Shown here: one piece after another, positions 1 to 7,137 of the stretch
Position numbering within the stretch: position 1 is the stretch's first letter
How the letters are laid out: every line of letters begins with the position of its first letter
Assembly: GCA_003505715.1 (NCBI GenBank)
Contig: DNXU01000481.1
Span: 6,350-16,132 of the forward strand
Direction of reading: 5' to 3'
Length of the DNA: 9,783 nucleotides
Source: Cyanobacteria bacterium UBA8803
Lineage (GTDB): Bacteria; Cyanobacteriota; Cyanobacteriia; Cyanobacteriales; Coleofasciculaceae
Notes under the pieces: model-generated
Database searches by the model: none
What the model saw: the letters and a program-made list of their open reading frames with translations, nothing else
What the model was told of the DNA's origin: nothing
Program-made: the position numbers and the translations under genes

Positions 1-22
1 CCATTCCCCATTCCCCATTCCC
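1..22. repeat. Heptameric STRR-like tandem repeat
   Basis: Three tandem copies of the 7-mer CCATTCC plus one extra C, ending 10 bp before the stop codon of the CheB/CheR fusion gene on the opposite strand. Short tandem heptamers of this composition (CCCCATT/CCCCAGT class) are known as STRR sequences in filamentous, often heterocystous, cyanobacteria. The array touches the window edge, so its full copy number is unknown. No function is claimed. Confidence 0.7.
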
Positions 23-32
23 GACTTTCACA

Positions 33-3014
33 TTACTGCTCAGTGATGTCCTCGATCGCCAACAGAATCATCTGTGTATTGTCGATCCTAGGCAACTTGC
101 GAGCCTTAAGCCGCATGACTTTACGCCCAATCTGCTCAAAATCATGCTCGACTTCAAAATCTTGAAACTGGCTATTACTGGGCAAAATTTCTTCTAGCAG
201 CGATCGCAATTGGGGAATGTTCCACTCACCATTGCCCAATTCAAAAATCACAGGCTGCTCTGTTTGAACTGGTGCAATCTGAAACGTGTCATAGAAGGAA
301 CGATTGGCAGCAATCACCCGTAGGTCTTGATTGAGTACGATCAGAGGTTCCCAAACAGTTTCTACAAGGGCATCGGCATAATCTCTGGCTTCCATTAATT
401 GGGCAGTACTGCGTTTGAGGTCATCAATATCAATCAATACCAGCACCGCCCCATCAATCTTGTTATCGATTGTGCGATAGGGTCGAATCCGCAAATCATA
501 CCAGCGTCCGTCTCGATCTTGAATCTCTTGAGCCTTCAAGTTGAGGGTACGAATCACCTCTAAAATCTGTTGCTCTAAGATGGGTATATTTAAGTTGTGG
601 GTAATGTCGCCCAAAGGTCGCCCGACATCAGTTGAAATCAAATTGAAGATACCTTCGACTGCGGGAGTAAACTGTCGAATCTGTAGGTCAGCTCCTAGCA
701 TCAAAATCGGGATATTGATACTGTTGAGCAGATTCTGCAAATCGTTGCTCACCTGAGTCGCTTCCTGGGTGCGACGGCGCAGTTCATCATTCACGGTGTT
801 TAGTTCTTCATTCGCCGCCTGAATTTCTTCTTTTGCCGTTTCCAGTTCCTCATTCGTACTTTGCAACTCTTCATTGCTCGACAAAATCTCTTCGTTGGCG
901 GCTCTCAAGTCCTGGTTTGTGGCTTGCTGCTCCTCAATGATCGATTGCAGATGCTCTCTTGTGGTTGCTAGTTCCTGCTTGAGCCGAGCAATCTCAGCTG
1001 TCTCCCTTGTCCTGCGCTTAGAAGGACTGCTGCCATCACCCGTGGTCTCTAAGAACGCCGGGATGAGTGGAGCGTCTTCAAATAGAATTAAACAACACTC
1101 TTGTGTCTCCCCAATTTGGAACGGAGTGATACTAATAGTGATATGGCGAAGGCGGTGGCTCTCTCTCACCTGTATGTTTTCCCGTTTGACCGACTGCTTT
1201 TGTTGTCTTGCCTGGTAGATGGCTGTCTGTAGCTCTCGCCGCAATTCTTCTTTTGCCATCCTCAGTAGGTTCAAGCTTGCCCGACCTGGAGTTGGTTCTA
1301 GATAAGGACTGGTCTGTCCTCGAAATTGCAGAATCTCTAGGTTGGTGTCTACCACGACACCAGCTGGGGCATATTGATTCAAGACAATCCGGTCTGCTTC
1401 TCTCTGCAATTCCAAGTCGGCTGGAAGATGTTCGGTCACGAGGGGTGGGGGGGGACTGGTTACTGGAGAATAGGTACTGGCGGTCAATTCTATGTTGAGC
1501 CGAGTCGTTGTCAGCTTTTTGGCATAAATTTTGTTCTTTTTGTCACATAAAGTAAACAAGTCTGTAAAGTCACCCACCGTTTCTGAGGAGCCTAACATGA
1601 GAAAGCCCGTGGATTTAAGGCCGTAGTGAAAGATGGGTAGGAGCTTTTTCTGCAAAGGACTGCCCAGATAGATCAGCACATTCCGGCAGGTAATCAAGTC
1701 CAGCCGAGAAAAGGGCGGATCACCAATCAGGTTTTGTCTGGCAAAGACGCAAACTTCGCGCACGGACTTAGTGACTTGGTAACCCCCCTCAACTTGAACA
1801 AAGAATCGGTAGAGATGTTCAGGAGAAACATTTGCGACTTGGCTGGGCGTGTAGATACCGTTGCGGGCAAACTCGATCACTGCCTCACTAACGTCGGTTG
1901 CATAAATCTGAATCGGCAATCGGGGCACCTGATCGGCTAAAAACTCTAGCAAGCAAATGGCAATCGAATAAGCCTCTTCGCCCGTCGAACAGCCTGCAAC
2001 CCAAATTCGGATCGGTGTCCCTGGTGTTTTATCTTGGATGATGACAGGAAAGACCAGGCTTTTTAAAGCATTGAAGCTTTCCGGGTCGCGGAAAAAACTG
2101 GTGACATGAATCAAGGCATCGTGATACAATGCTGTTACTTCTGCTGCGTTGCTCTGGAGATAGCGAGCATAATCCTCCAAGCGTTCCAGCTGGTATAGCA
2201 GCATCCGCCGCTGAATCCGTCGATTTAAGGTAGTTAATTTATAGTTACTGAAGTCAACTCCTGTCGCCTTCCGCACCAAATTGAGGATAACGGTGAGAGC
2301 ATCTTGGCTGGCAGGCAAGGTGGCGCGAGGCTCCGATTCTGTCCTAGCCCGGTTGACAAAGTAGGGATGACGGCTAATCTCCCCTAGCTTCTCAGCAATT
2401 TTGTCGGGAGGTAAAATGAAGTCTACCTGGCCTGTGGCGATCGCTGTATTGGGCATACCATCAACTTGTGCCGATTCTTGGCATTGGGCAAAGGTAATAC
2501 CACCCACCGCCTTGATTGCTTCTAGTCCTTTTGCCCCGTCAGAATCGGCACCCGATAGAACAACAGCAACTGCTTTGTTGCTCCGTTCCTCAGCAAGGGA
2601 AAGCAAAAATGTATCGATCGACATAAAGGGCGTGTTTTTCCTAGGACGAGGCTTTAGCTTCAGCACGCCAAGCTCGATAGTCATGCTGGCATTGGGCGGA
2701 ATCACATAAACTTGATTCGGTGCCACCCTCATCCCATCCTGCACCTCATGCACAGGCATCTGGGTTGCCCTAGCAAGAATTAGGCTCAACATGCTTTCCT
2801 GCTCTGGAGCCATGTGCTGAATCATAACAAACGCCATGCCCGTATTGGTTGGCAAATAATTCAGCAACTGGGTAAATGCTTCTAATCCACCTGCTGAGGC
2901 TCCAATCCCGACAACTGGAAATAATTCATTTTGATTGTCCTGCTGATTGTCAGTAGGAACTTTGCCATCAGAGGAGTTGGGTTGAGATTTTTTGGAAGTG
3001 CGTCTACGGTTCAT
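33..3014 (-). CDS. CheB-CheR-PAS fusion (chemotaxis methylesterase/methyltransferase hybrid)
   Basis: A 993-residue cytoplasmic signalling protein; I see no membrane segment. An N-terminal CheB methylesterase (about 32-210) has Ser40 in GASAGG, His67 in IQHMAP and Asp159 in SGADSDG, the expected triad. There is no receiver domain in front. A CheR methyltransferase follows (about 240-500), with SAM loop GCSTGEEAYS at 341-350, acidic YATD ending at 374 and CRNVLIYL around Asn445. A proline linker (521-524) leads to a divergent PAS-like segment (about 535-650). Next comes a coiled coil (about 670-760) rich in NEEL/NEE repeats, then two PAS domains (about 757-865 and 878-992). The protein stops at DITEQ, the usual end of a PAC motif, with no HisKA/HATPase, so output probably goes through a partner. 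Such hybrids are known as sensory proteins, often not tied to flagellar chemotaxis; the substrate here is unknown. No clear Shine-Dalgarno precedes the start. Function by domains is secure, pathway is not. Confidence 0.95.
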   Translation of the reverse strand: MNRRRTSKKSQPNSSDGKVPTDNQQDNQNELFPVVGIGASAGGLEAFTQLLNYLPTNTGMAFVMIQHMAPEQESMLSLILARATQMPVHEVQDGMRVAPNQVYVIPPNASMTIELGVLKLKPRPRKNTPFMSIDTFLLSLAEERSNKAVAVVLSGADSDGAKGLEAIKAVGGITFAQCQESAQVDGMPNTAIATGQVDFILPPDKIAEKLGEISRHPYFVNRARTESEPRATLPASQDALTVILNLVRKATGVDFSNYKLTTLNRRIQRRMLLYQLERLEDYARYLQSNAAEVTALYHDALIHVTSFFRDPESFNALKSLVFPVIIQDKTPGTPIRIWVAGCSTGEEAYSIAICLLEFLADQVPRLPIQIYATDVSEAVIEFARNGIYTPSQVANVSPEHLYRFFVQVEGGYQVTKSVREVCVFARQNLIGDPPFSRLDLITCRNVLIYLGSPLQKKLLPIFHYGLKSTGFLMLGSSETVGDFTDLFTLCDKKNKIYAKKLTTTRLNIELTASTYSPVTSPPPPLVTEHLPADLELQREADRIVLNQYAPAGVVVDTNLEILQFRGQTSPYLEPTPGRASLNLLRMAKEELRRELQTAIYQARQQKQSVKRENIQVRESHRLRHITISITPFQIGETQECCLILFEDAPLIPAFLETTGDGSSPSKRRTRETAEIARLKQELATTREHLQSIIEEQQATNQDLRAANEEILSSNEELQSTNEELETAKEEIQAANEELNTVNDELRRRTQEATQVSNDLQNLLNSINIPILMLGADLQIRQFTPAVEGIFNLISTDVGRPLGDITHNLNIPILEQQILEVIRTLNLKAQEIQDRDGRWYDLRIRPYRTIDNKIDGAVLVLIDIDDLKRSTAQLMEARDYADALVETVWEPLIVLNQDLRVIAANRSFYDTFQIAPVQTEQPVIFELGNGEWNIPQLRSLLEEILPSNSQFQDFEVEHDFEQIGRKVMRLKARKLPRIDNTQMILLAIEDITEQ
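200..207. repeat. HIP1 octamer
   Basis: A perfect GCGATCGC palindrome inside the CheB/CheR gene. HIP1 is strongly over-represented in many cyanobacterial chromosomes and supports the taxonomic guess. Confidence 0.8.
1447..1454. repeat. G8 homopolymer tract (C8 on the coding strand)
   Basis: Eight consecutive G on the plus strand, C on the coding strand, encode the PPPP linker at residues 521-524 between the CheR and PAS parts of the fusion protein. Runs of this length can slip during replication. A shift here would leave CheB-CheR intact but remove the coiled coil and PAS sensors. Confidence 0.6.
2437..2444. repeat. HIP1 octamer
   Basis: A second perfect GCGATCGC, within the CheB-coding part of the fusion gene. 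Confidence 0.8.
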
Positions 3015-3045
3015 ATCTGGTAGCAGTTATGCTGCTGGCTATGCT

Positions 3046-3053
3046 GCGATCGC
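3046..3053. repeat. HIP1 octamer next to the transposon left end
   Basis: A third perfect GCGATCGC, 32 bp upstream of the CheB/CheR start. It is the last HIP1 copy before the mobile DNA, so the IS boundary probably lies to its right, between about 3054 and 3080. Confidence 0.8.
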
Positions 3054-3080
3054 CTATCAGGATATCCTAAAAGCTGAGAA

Positions 3081-3127
3081 CCCCTCCGCTTCAGCGAGGG
3101 GATGAAAGCGACTTAGGGCTTTAGCCC
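3081..3127. other. Left-end subterminal hairpins of the IS605-type element
   Basis: Two stem-loops lie between the CheB/CheR start and the tnpA stop. The first (3081-3101) has outer arms CCCCT/AGGGG, one bulged C and an inner CGC/GCG stem. The second (3116-3127) is GGGCT-TT-AGCCC. Known IS200/IS605 transposases bind a subterminal hairpin in single-stranded form at each end, and the first is the better candidate for that role. Either could also act as a weak transcription barrier between tnpA and the CheB/CheR gene, which share a strand; no long T-run follows, so a standard terminator is not convincing. Confidence 0.6.
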
Positions 3128-3137
3128 AACGTTTCCA

Positions 3138-3551
3138 TTATTTCCCACGTTGGTTTTCAATATACCTTTTAACTACCTCTGTACTGACTTGCCCTGTTGT
3201 TGCTACGAAATAGGTTGGAGTCCACAATGCAGGTAGTTTTTTCAATTCTGGAAATTCTTTTCGTAAGTGGTGTGATGCTCTGCCTTTAACCCACCGTGCA
3301 ATATCAGCAGGTGACTCATGAGTAGGTGCATTAATGAAAAAATGCACATGATCGGGTTGAACTTCTAAGGCAATGAGTTTCCATCCATGCTCCGTGACCA
3401 ACTCAAAGATAATCTCTTGTAAACCATGAGCCACATCTTTAATTAATATAGGCTTGCGACGTTTAGGCACAAATACAAAATGATAATTGATTGACGATAC
3501 TGAGTTTTCAGTGCGTCGGTATTCATAGTCTTCCTTTGAAAGCGTAGCCAT
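3138..3551 (-). CDS. tnpA: IS200/IS605 Y1 (HUH) transposase TnpA
   Basis: A 137-residue single-strand DNA transposase, the usual length for the family. It nicks and rejoins the top strand at the element's ends, guided by end hairpins. The metal-binding HUH motif is His68-Val-His70 in QPDHVHFFINA. The catalytic tyrosine should be Tyr130 in VVKRYIENQ near the C terminus, so the active site looks intact. I chose the start at 3551 (MATLSKEDYEYRR) because family homology begins there. An open frame continues 45 codons upstream, but that stretch crosses the divergent tnpB promoter and ribosome site and has no family resemblance. No convincing Shine-Dalgarno precedes the start, in contrast to tnpB, so translation is probably weak. 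It is transcribed away from tnpB and toward the CheB/CheR gene. Confidence 0.95.
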   Translation of the reverse strand: MATLSKEDYEYRRTENSVSSINYHFVFVPKRRKPILIKDVAHGLQEIIFELVTEHGWKLIALEVQPDHVHFFINAPTHESPADIARWVKGRASHHLRKEFPELKKLPALWTPTYFVATTGQVSTEVVKRYIENQRGK

Positions 3552-3564
3552 TTTCTGGGTACTG

Positions 3565-3593
3565 TTGATGTTTGCTGTAGTAGCGATTATAAT
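3565..3593 (+). promoter_or_regulatory. Sigma70-type promoter for tnpB, with a palindromic -10
   Basis: A -35-like TTGATG (3565-3570) is followed after exactly 17 bp by a consensus -10 TATAAT (3588-3593). The predicted transcription start is about 3600, giving a leader of only about 17 nt before the tnpB ATG. The -10 sits in the 10-bp perfect palindrome GATTATAATC (3585-3594), so the minus strand also reads TATAAT (3591-3586) and could serve tnpA. I see no good -35 at the right spacing on that strand. Prediction only. Confidence 0.6.
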
Positions 3594-3600
3594 CAACAAC

Positions 3601-3611
3601 AGGAGGTGATC
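3601..3611 (+). promoter_or_regulatory. Near-perfect Shine-Dalgarno for tnpB
   Basis: AGGAGGTGATC matches the anti-Shine-Dalgarno end of 16S rRNA over 11 nt and lies 5 nt before the ATG at 3617. This fixes the tnpB start. Such a full match is unusual for a transposon gene, where translation is often kept low. Confidence 0.8.
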
Positions 3612-3616
3612 AGCAA

Positions 3617-4804
3617 ATGTTGAGTCTGACCTACGAGTACAAAGCAATCCCGACACCAAAGCAAGTTCAGATAATTGAACACACACTAACAGTGTGTCGC
3701 CAAGTTTGGAATTATGCTTTGCGTGAGCGTAAAGATTGGCTCAATTCTCGTAAATGTCAGGTTAATGCTTGCTCAATATCTGGAGAATACATCATTCCTG
3801 CTGAGGCTAAATACCCTAATTACTACGAACAGGCAAGCGCTTTAACGAGAGCTAAATCCGAGTTCCCAGAACTTAAAACCGTTAACGCACAAGTACTGCA
3901 ACAGGTTTTAAGGAAATTGGAAACAGCGTTCTTAGACATGGGACGCAAGAGAATGGGATTTCCCCGATTCAAGAACAAATACCGAATGCGGTCGTTTGTT
4001 TATCCACAGTTGGGTAAGTCCCACTTTTTAAAGGGGAATCAAATCAAGTTGCCTCAGTTAGGGTGGCTCGAATACGTCAAATCACGGGAAATTCCAGATG
4101 GGTTTGTGGTTAAACAAGCTCGAATTGTGCGCAGGGCATCTGGATATTTTGTGATGTTGACACTGGAATGTGATGTCAATGTACCCGACCCTATACCGTC
4201 TGGTCATGCAGTAGGTATTGACTTGGGACTTGATAAATTTGTAGCAACCTCTGATGGAGATGTGATAGATAGACCCCGATTCTTAAGTTCACTGCACCGC
4301 AAGTTAAAATTACTGCAACGCCGACTTAAACACAAGAAAAAAGGGTCAAACAATCGTCACAAGTTAAATCGGGAAATTGCACGGCTACATCAACGCATCA
4401 GCGACACCAGAAAGGACTGGCACTTTAAACTTGCCCATAAGCTGTGTGACTCTGCTGGGATGATATTTGCTGAGGATATTGATTTTCGGGTATGGGCAAA
4501 GGGACTGTTTGGAAAGCACACTTTAGATGCTGGTTATGGTCAGTTTTTGTCCATCTTGAAATTTGTGTGCTGGAAACGTGGTGTGTATTTTGGTGGGGTA
4601 AACAAAGATTATACCTCTCAAGTCTGCCCTCAATGTGATGCACATACAGGGAAAAAAGAACTCAAAGATAGGGTTCATTCTTGCCCTGTATGCGGGTACA
4701 CAACACATAGAGATGTAGCGGCTGCACAAATTGTCTGCAATCGTGGACTGCTTGCAGTGAGCCAAGTCGAACTGTCTGAGGTGGGACGCATCTGCGCGAC
4801 CTGA
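3617..4804 (+). CDS. tnpB: TnpB RNA-guided endonuclease, exon 1 (true exon ends at 4793; intron-extended stop at 4802-4804)
   Basis: TnpB of IS605 elements uses an omega RNA from its own mRNA 3' region to cut double-stranded DNA next to a transposon-specific motif, which favours element retention (known for the family). All core residues are visible: RuvC-I Asp202 in GIDLGL, RuvC-II Glu286 in FAEDIDF, zinc-finger cysteines 337/340 (CPQC) and 356/359 (CPVC), and RuvC-III Asp366 in HRDVAAAQ. A basic helix with RLKHKKKGSNNRHK lies before RuvC-II. The open frame as written is 395 residues, but the last three (CAT) and the stop are intron sequence: the exon ends at 4793 after codon 392 plus one base. 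Splicing to 7138 would add at least 49 more residues. The unspliced product keeps the whole catalytic core and lacks only the tail, so it might be active or regulatory. It starts at a very strong Shine-Dalgarno. Confidence 0.93.
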   Translation: MLSLTYEYKAIPTPKQVQIIEHTLTVCRQVWNYALRERKDWLNSRKCQVNACSISGEYIIPAEAKYPNYYEQASALTRAKSEFPELKTVNAQVLQQVLRKLETAFLDMGRKRMGFPRFKNKYRMRSFVYPQLGKSHFLKGNQIKLPQLGWLEYVKSREIPDGFVVKQARIVRRASGYFVMLTLECDVNVPDPIPSGHAVGIDLGLDKFVATSDGDVIDRPRFLSSLHRKLKLLQRRLKHKKKGSNNRHKLNREIARLHQRISDTRKDWHFKLAHKLCDSAGMIFAEDIDFRVWAKGLFGKHTLDAGYGQFLSILKFVCWKRGVYFGGVNKDYTSQVCPQCDAHTGKKELKDRVHSCPVCGYTTHRDVAAAQIVCNRGLLAVSQVELSEVGRICAT

Positions 4805-5394
4805 AATGGTCGTTTAGTACGGGGAGCCTACTCCCCTAGTGGATTCACACCCACTACCCTCACGTAAAAGGGTCATTGACCCCGCCCACGCTCTAGTAGG
4901 TAACGAAAGAAGCGGAATGCAGGGCACGAAAGTAGCCGAAGCTAGCAGCCTAAGCTGGTCAGGAGCAAGAGGGAGTTCTCTTATGATGAACGAAAGTGAA
5001 TTGTCGTTAAACTGCGTCACCCCACAAGAAGTCAAATAAGGCTGTAAGACTTCAACCAAAAGGTAAGTAGGTAGTCTTGATATTAGATGCTTATTCAGAC
5101 GTGTGAATACTAACCCTACCGCAGAAAAGACAGCATCTAACAGAGAACAAACAACTAAGCGATACAACAGGGTAAACCCTACAAAGTCTAGGAAAGGTCG
5201 AACATTCCTAGTAAGTCCAAGGCAACGAGGACAGAACTCTCTGGAGGGTAGAGGATGGAGTAAAAAGCGAATGCCTATCTGTAATAAATAGGATATGGGT
5301 TCAAAATTTGCCCATGACCGAAAGGAAAGCAGACTTACTCTGGGTCTTATGAGAAAGAGACTAAACAAGGAAACTTAATCTAAAGACAAGTTAG
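4794..5394 (+). ncRNA. Group II intron 1 ribozyme, domains I to start of IV
   Basis: About 600 bases without a real gene, forming the 5' ribozyme domains. Visible elements: first stem at 4797-4812; short hairpins such as GGGGAG/CTCCCC around 4820-4836; the motif AACGAAAGTGAA near 4988, shared with intron 2 (near 7523); a hairpin TATTCA-GACGTG-TGAATA at 5092-5109; and a long-range 9-bp stem TTAGATGCT (5083-5091) with AGCATCTAA (5132-5140). The candidate EBS1 AGATGC lies in that stem, so it could pair either internally or with the exon. Apparent open frames here, including a 184-codon one on the minus strand, are structure, not genes. Confidence 0.75.
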
Positions 5395-7056
5395 ATGTCG
5401 TACACAAGTACAACAAACGGACTAAGGAAACCACTGGAAGATTGGAGTCAGATTAACTGGCGCAAAATCAATAAAGCGGTTAAGAATCTACGTCAACGAA
5501 TCTTTCTCGCGAGAAAACTTGGTAACTGGCGGAAGCTACGAAGCCTCCAAAAATTAATGCAAAGAAGCTACGCCAACCTATTATTGTCTGTTCGGAAAAT
5601 CACTCAAACCAATAAAGGTAAGTCAACGGCAGGAATTGACAAAGAAATAGTCAATACCCCAGAGCAGCGAGTGAAGCTGGTAAACAATTGGATAGGCGGC
5701 AATCAAGACCCCACAAAACGGGTAATGATTCCTAAAGCCAACGGTAAGAAACGACCGCTCGGAATCCCGACCGTGCGCGACAGAATCGAACAAGCAATAA
5801 TAGTCAATTCACTAGAACCTGAATGGGAAGCCGTATTTGAACAAAACTCCTATGGTTTTAGATGCGGTAGAAGCTGTCAAGATGCCATAAGTCAAAGCTG
5901 GATTAGATTAAATGCTAATCAGCGGAGTGGTGGTGACACTTGGGTTCTAGAAGCTGATATTCAAGGATTCTTCGATAATATCGCCCATGAATCTATCCTT
6001 AAACAATTAGGTAACTTCCCCAGAAGAAACTTGGTTGAAGGATGGTTAAAAGCTGGATTTATCTTTGATGGGAAATTCAACCCAACAGAGACGGGCACAC
6101 CACAGGGAGGGGTATGTTCACCTCTACTAGCCAACATTGGATTGCATGGCTTAGAAACGTACATAAAATCCACCAACCCAAAACTTGGTGTGGTTAGATA
6201 TGCCGATGATTTTATCGTTACGGCTAGAGACAAAGGAAGTCTCGAAACAGTCCAAACCCAGATACAGCGATGGTTGTCAGAAAGAGGCTTGAATCTCAGT
6301 GCGGAGAAGACGCTAATCACGTCGATGGAAGATGGTTTTGACTTCCTTGGATTCAATCACCGCCATTACAATGGCAAATTGCTTATTAAGCCCACGAAGA
6401 AGAAAGTCTTAGACTTCTGTAAGCGAATAGGGCAAGAAATCATAGCAATGAATGGATGCGAACAAGAGGTTGTTATTAGGAAACTGAATCCAGTCCTCCG
6501 AGGTTTTGCTAATTATTACAAAGGGGTAGTTAGCAAAGAAACCTTTCGCTATATTTCCTCAAGAATATGGCAATACCTTTGGCGTTGGGCAAAGCGTAGA
6601 CATCCCAACAAAAACACAAGATGGGTTCGGAAGCGTTACTTCACTACCATAAATGGCAATAAATGGACGTTCGCCACAACAACTAGCGACCGCCAAGGGA
6701 AACAAAAGGATTTAATCCTCTACCCAATAGCGTACACGCCCATAGAACGCCATGTGAAAGTCAAAGGAGAAGCGTCACCGGATGACCCCTTGCTCAGGGA
6801 ATATTGGGAAAAACGCCACCAGAAACATGGTAAGAGCTACTGGGAAAAGAACTCTCGGAACTATAAAATAGCCCAAAACCAAAATTGCAAATGTCCTATC
6901 TGTGGCGAACCACTATTCAACGGTGAGGAAATTGAAACCCATCACATAGTACCTGTTGCTCAAGGCGGATTAGACGACCTAGAAAACCTTCAGCACATGC
7001 ATACAGCTTGTCACAAACAGGTACATACCAAATCCAAGTCAACTCGCTTGAAGTAA
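5395..7056 (+). CDS. ltrA: Group II intron 1 reverse transcriptase/maturase/HNH endonuclease
   Basis: A 553-residue intron-encoded protein that helps its intron fold and splice, then reverse-transcribes it into DNA sites nicked by the HNH domain. Order: N-terminal RT-0-like part, NKGKSTAGID (73-82), PLGIPTVRDR (121-130), NSYGFRCGRS (151-160), first catalytic Asp188 in EADIQGFFD, TGTPQGG (233-239), and the YADD box at 269-272. The maturase (GIIM/X) region includes LNPVLRGFANYY from about 364 and RRHPNK near 401. A complete HNH follows: Cys500/Cys503 (CPIC), His516-His517 and HTACHKQVH near the end. No key residue is missing, so activity is plausible. It lies in domain IV and stops 5 nt before domain V. 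The start ATG aligns with that of intron 2's protein; no strong ribosome site is visible. It is clearly related to, but different from, the second intron's protein. Confidence 0.95.
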   Translation: MSYTSTTNGLRKPLEDWSQINWRKINKAVKNLRQRIFLARKLGNWRKLRSLQKLMQRSYANLLLSVRKITQTNKGKSTAGIDKEIVNTPEQRVKLVNNWIGGNQDPTKRVMIPKANGKKRPLGIPTVRDRIEQAIIVNSLEPEWEAVFEQNSYGFRCGRSCQDAISQSWIRLNANQRSGGDTWVLEADIQGFFDNIAHESILKQLGNFPRRNLVEGWLKAGFIFDGKFNPTETGTPQGGVCSPLLANIGLHGLETYIKSTNPKLGVVRYADDFIVTARDKGSLETVQTQIQRWLSERGLNLSAEKTLITSMEDGFDFLGFNHRHYNGKLLIKPTKKKVLDFCKRIGQEIIAMNGCEQEVVIRKLNPVLRGFANYYKGVVSKETFRYISSRIWQYLWRWAKRRHPNKNTRWVRKRYFTTINGNKWTFATTTSDRQGKQKDLILYPIAYTPIERHVKVKGEASPDDPLLREYWEKRHQKHGKSYWEKNSRNYKIAQNQNCKCPICGEPLFNGEEIETHHIVPVAQGGLDDLENLQHMHTACHKQVHTKSKSTRLK

Positions 7057-7061
7057 GGCTT

Positions 7062-7137
7062 GAGCCGGATGAGTGCGAAAGTCTCATGTCCGGTTCTTAG
7101 GGGAGGAGAGAGTGGTGACGCTCGAACCTTACCCGAC
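7062..7137 (+). ncRNA. Group II intron 1 domains V and VI
   Basis: Domain V (7062-7096) shows the AGC triad in GAGCCGG paired with CCGGTTC, an upper GAG/CTC stem and a GAAA loop. Domain VI follows: GGGGAGG (7100-7106) pairs with CCTT-A-CCC, leaving A7131 bulged as the branch point, and GAGAGT/ACGCTC closes the loop. The intron ends at C7137. These parts are conserved and intact, which argues for splicing competence. Confidence 0.88.

Larger units (their letters stand above)
4794..7137 (+). mobile_element. Group II intron 1 (2344 bp, with RT/maturase/HNH ORF)
   Basis: A self-splicing retroelement inserted in the 3' part of tnpB. Its 5' end reads GCGCGACC, close to the group II consensus GUGYG but with C at position 2. 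A first stem CGACC/GGTCG follows at 4797-4812. The 3' end is AY (GAC at 7135-7137), seven bases from a bulged A at 7131. The boundaries are supported by reading frame: joining 4793 to 7138 restores an open TnpB tail. The last six exon bases, GCATCT (4788-4793), have a perfect complement AGATGC at 5085-5090 in domain I, a candidate EBS1. The encoded protein keeps RT and HNH motifs, so the intron may still move. By protein type I place it among bacterial IIB/chloroplast-like introns, which is inference. Confidence 0.9.

Noticed and set aside
541..2709. Several plus-strand open frames of 60-114 codons opposite the CheB/CheR gene
   Set aside because: They lie wholly antisense to a well-conserved long gene, show no recognisable family and have no ribosome sites. 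They are chance frames.
3552..3686. A 45-codon N-terminal extension of tnpA starting at 3686
   Set aside because: It would overlap the tnpB start and its promoter on the other strand. TnpA family homology starts at MATLSKEDYEYRR, and 137 residues is the normal length.
3617..4804. tnpB as a simple truncated pseudogene
   Set aside because: The shortened 3' end coincides exactly with a group II 5' end, and the missing tail is found in frame after the intron. All catalytic residues are intact.
4814..5368. A 184-codon minus-strand open frame, and two plus-strand frames of 66 and 62 codons, in the same stretch
   Set aside because: They fall in the 5' ribozyme part of intron 1, look like no known protein and are explained by structured RNA sequence.
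3617..7137. A group I IStron (tnpB plus group I intron)
   Set aside because: The domain V/VI structures, bulged A branch point and RT/HNH proteins are group II features; no group I core is visible.
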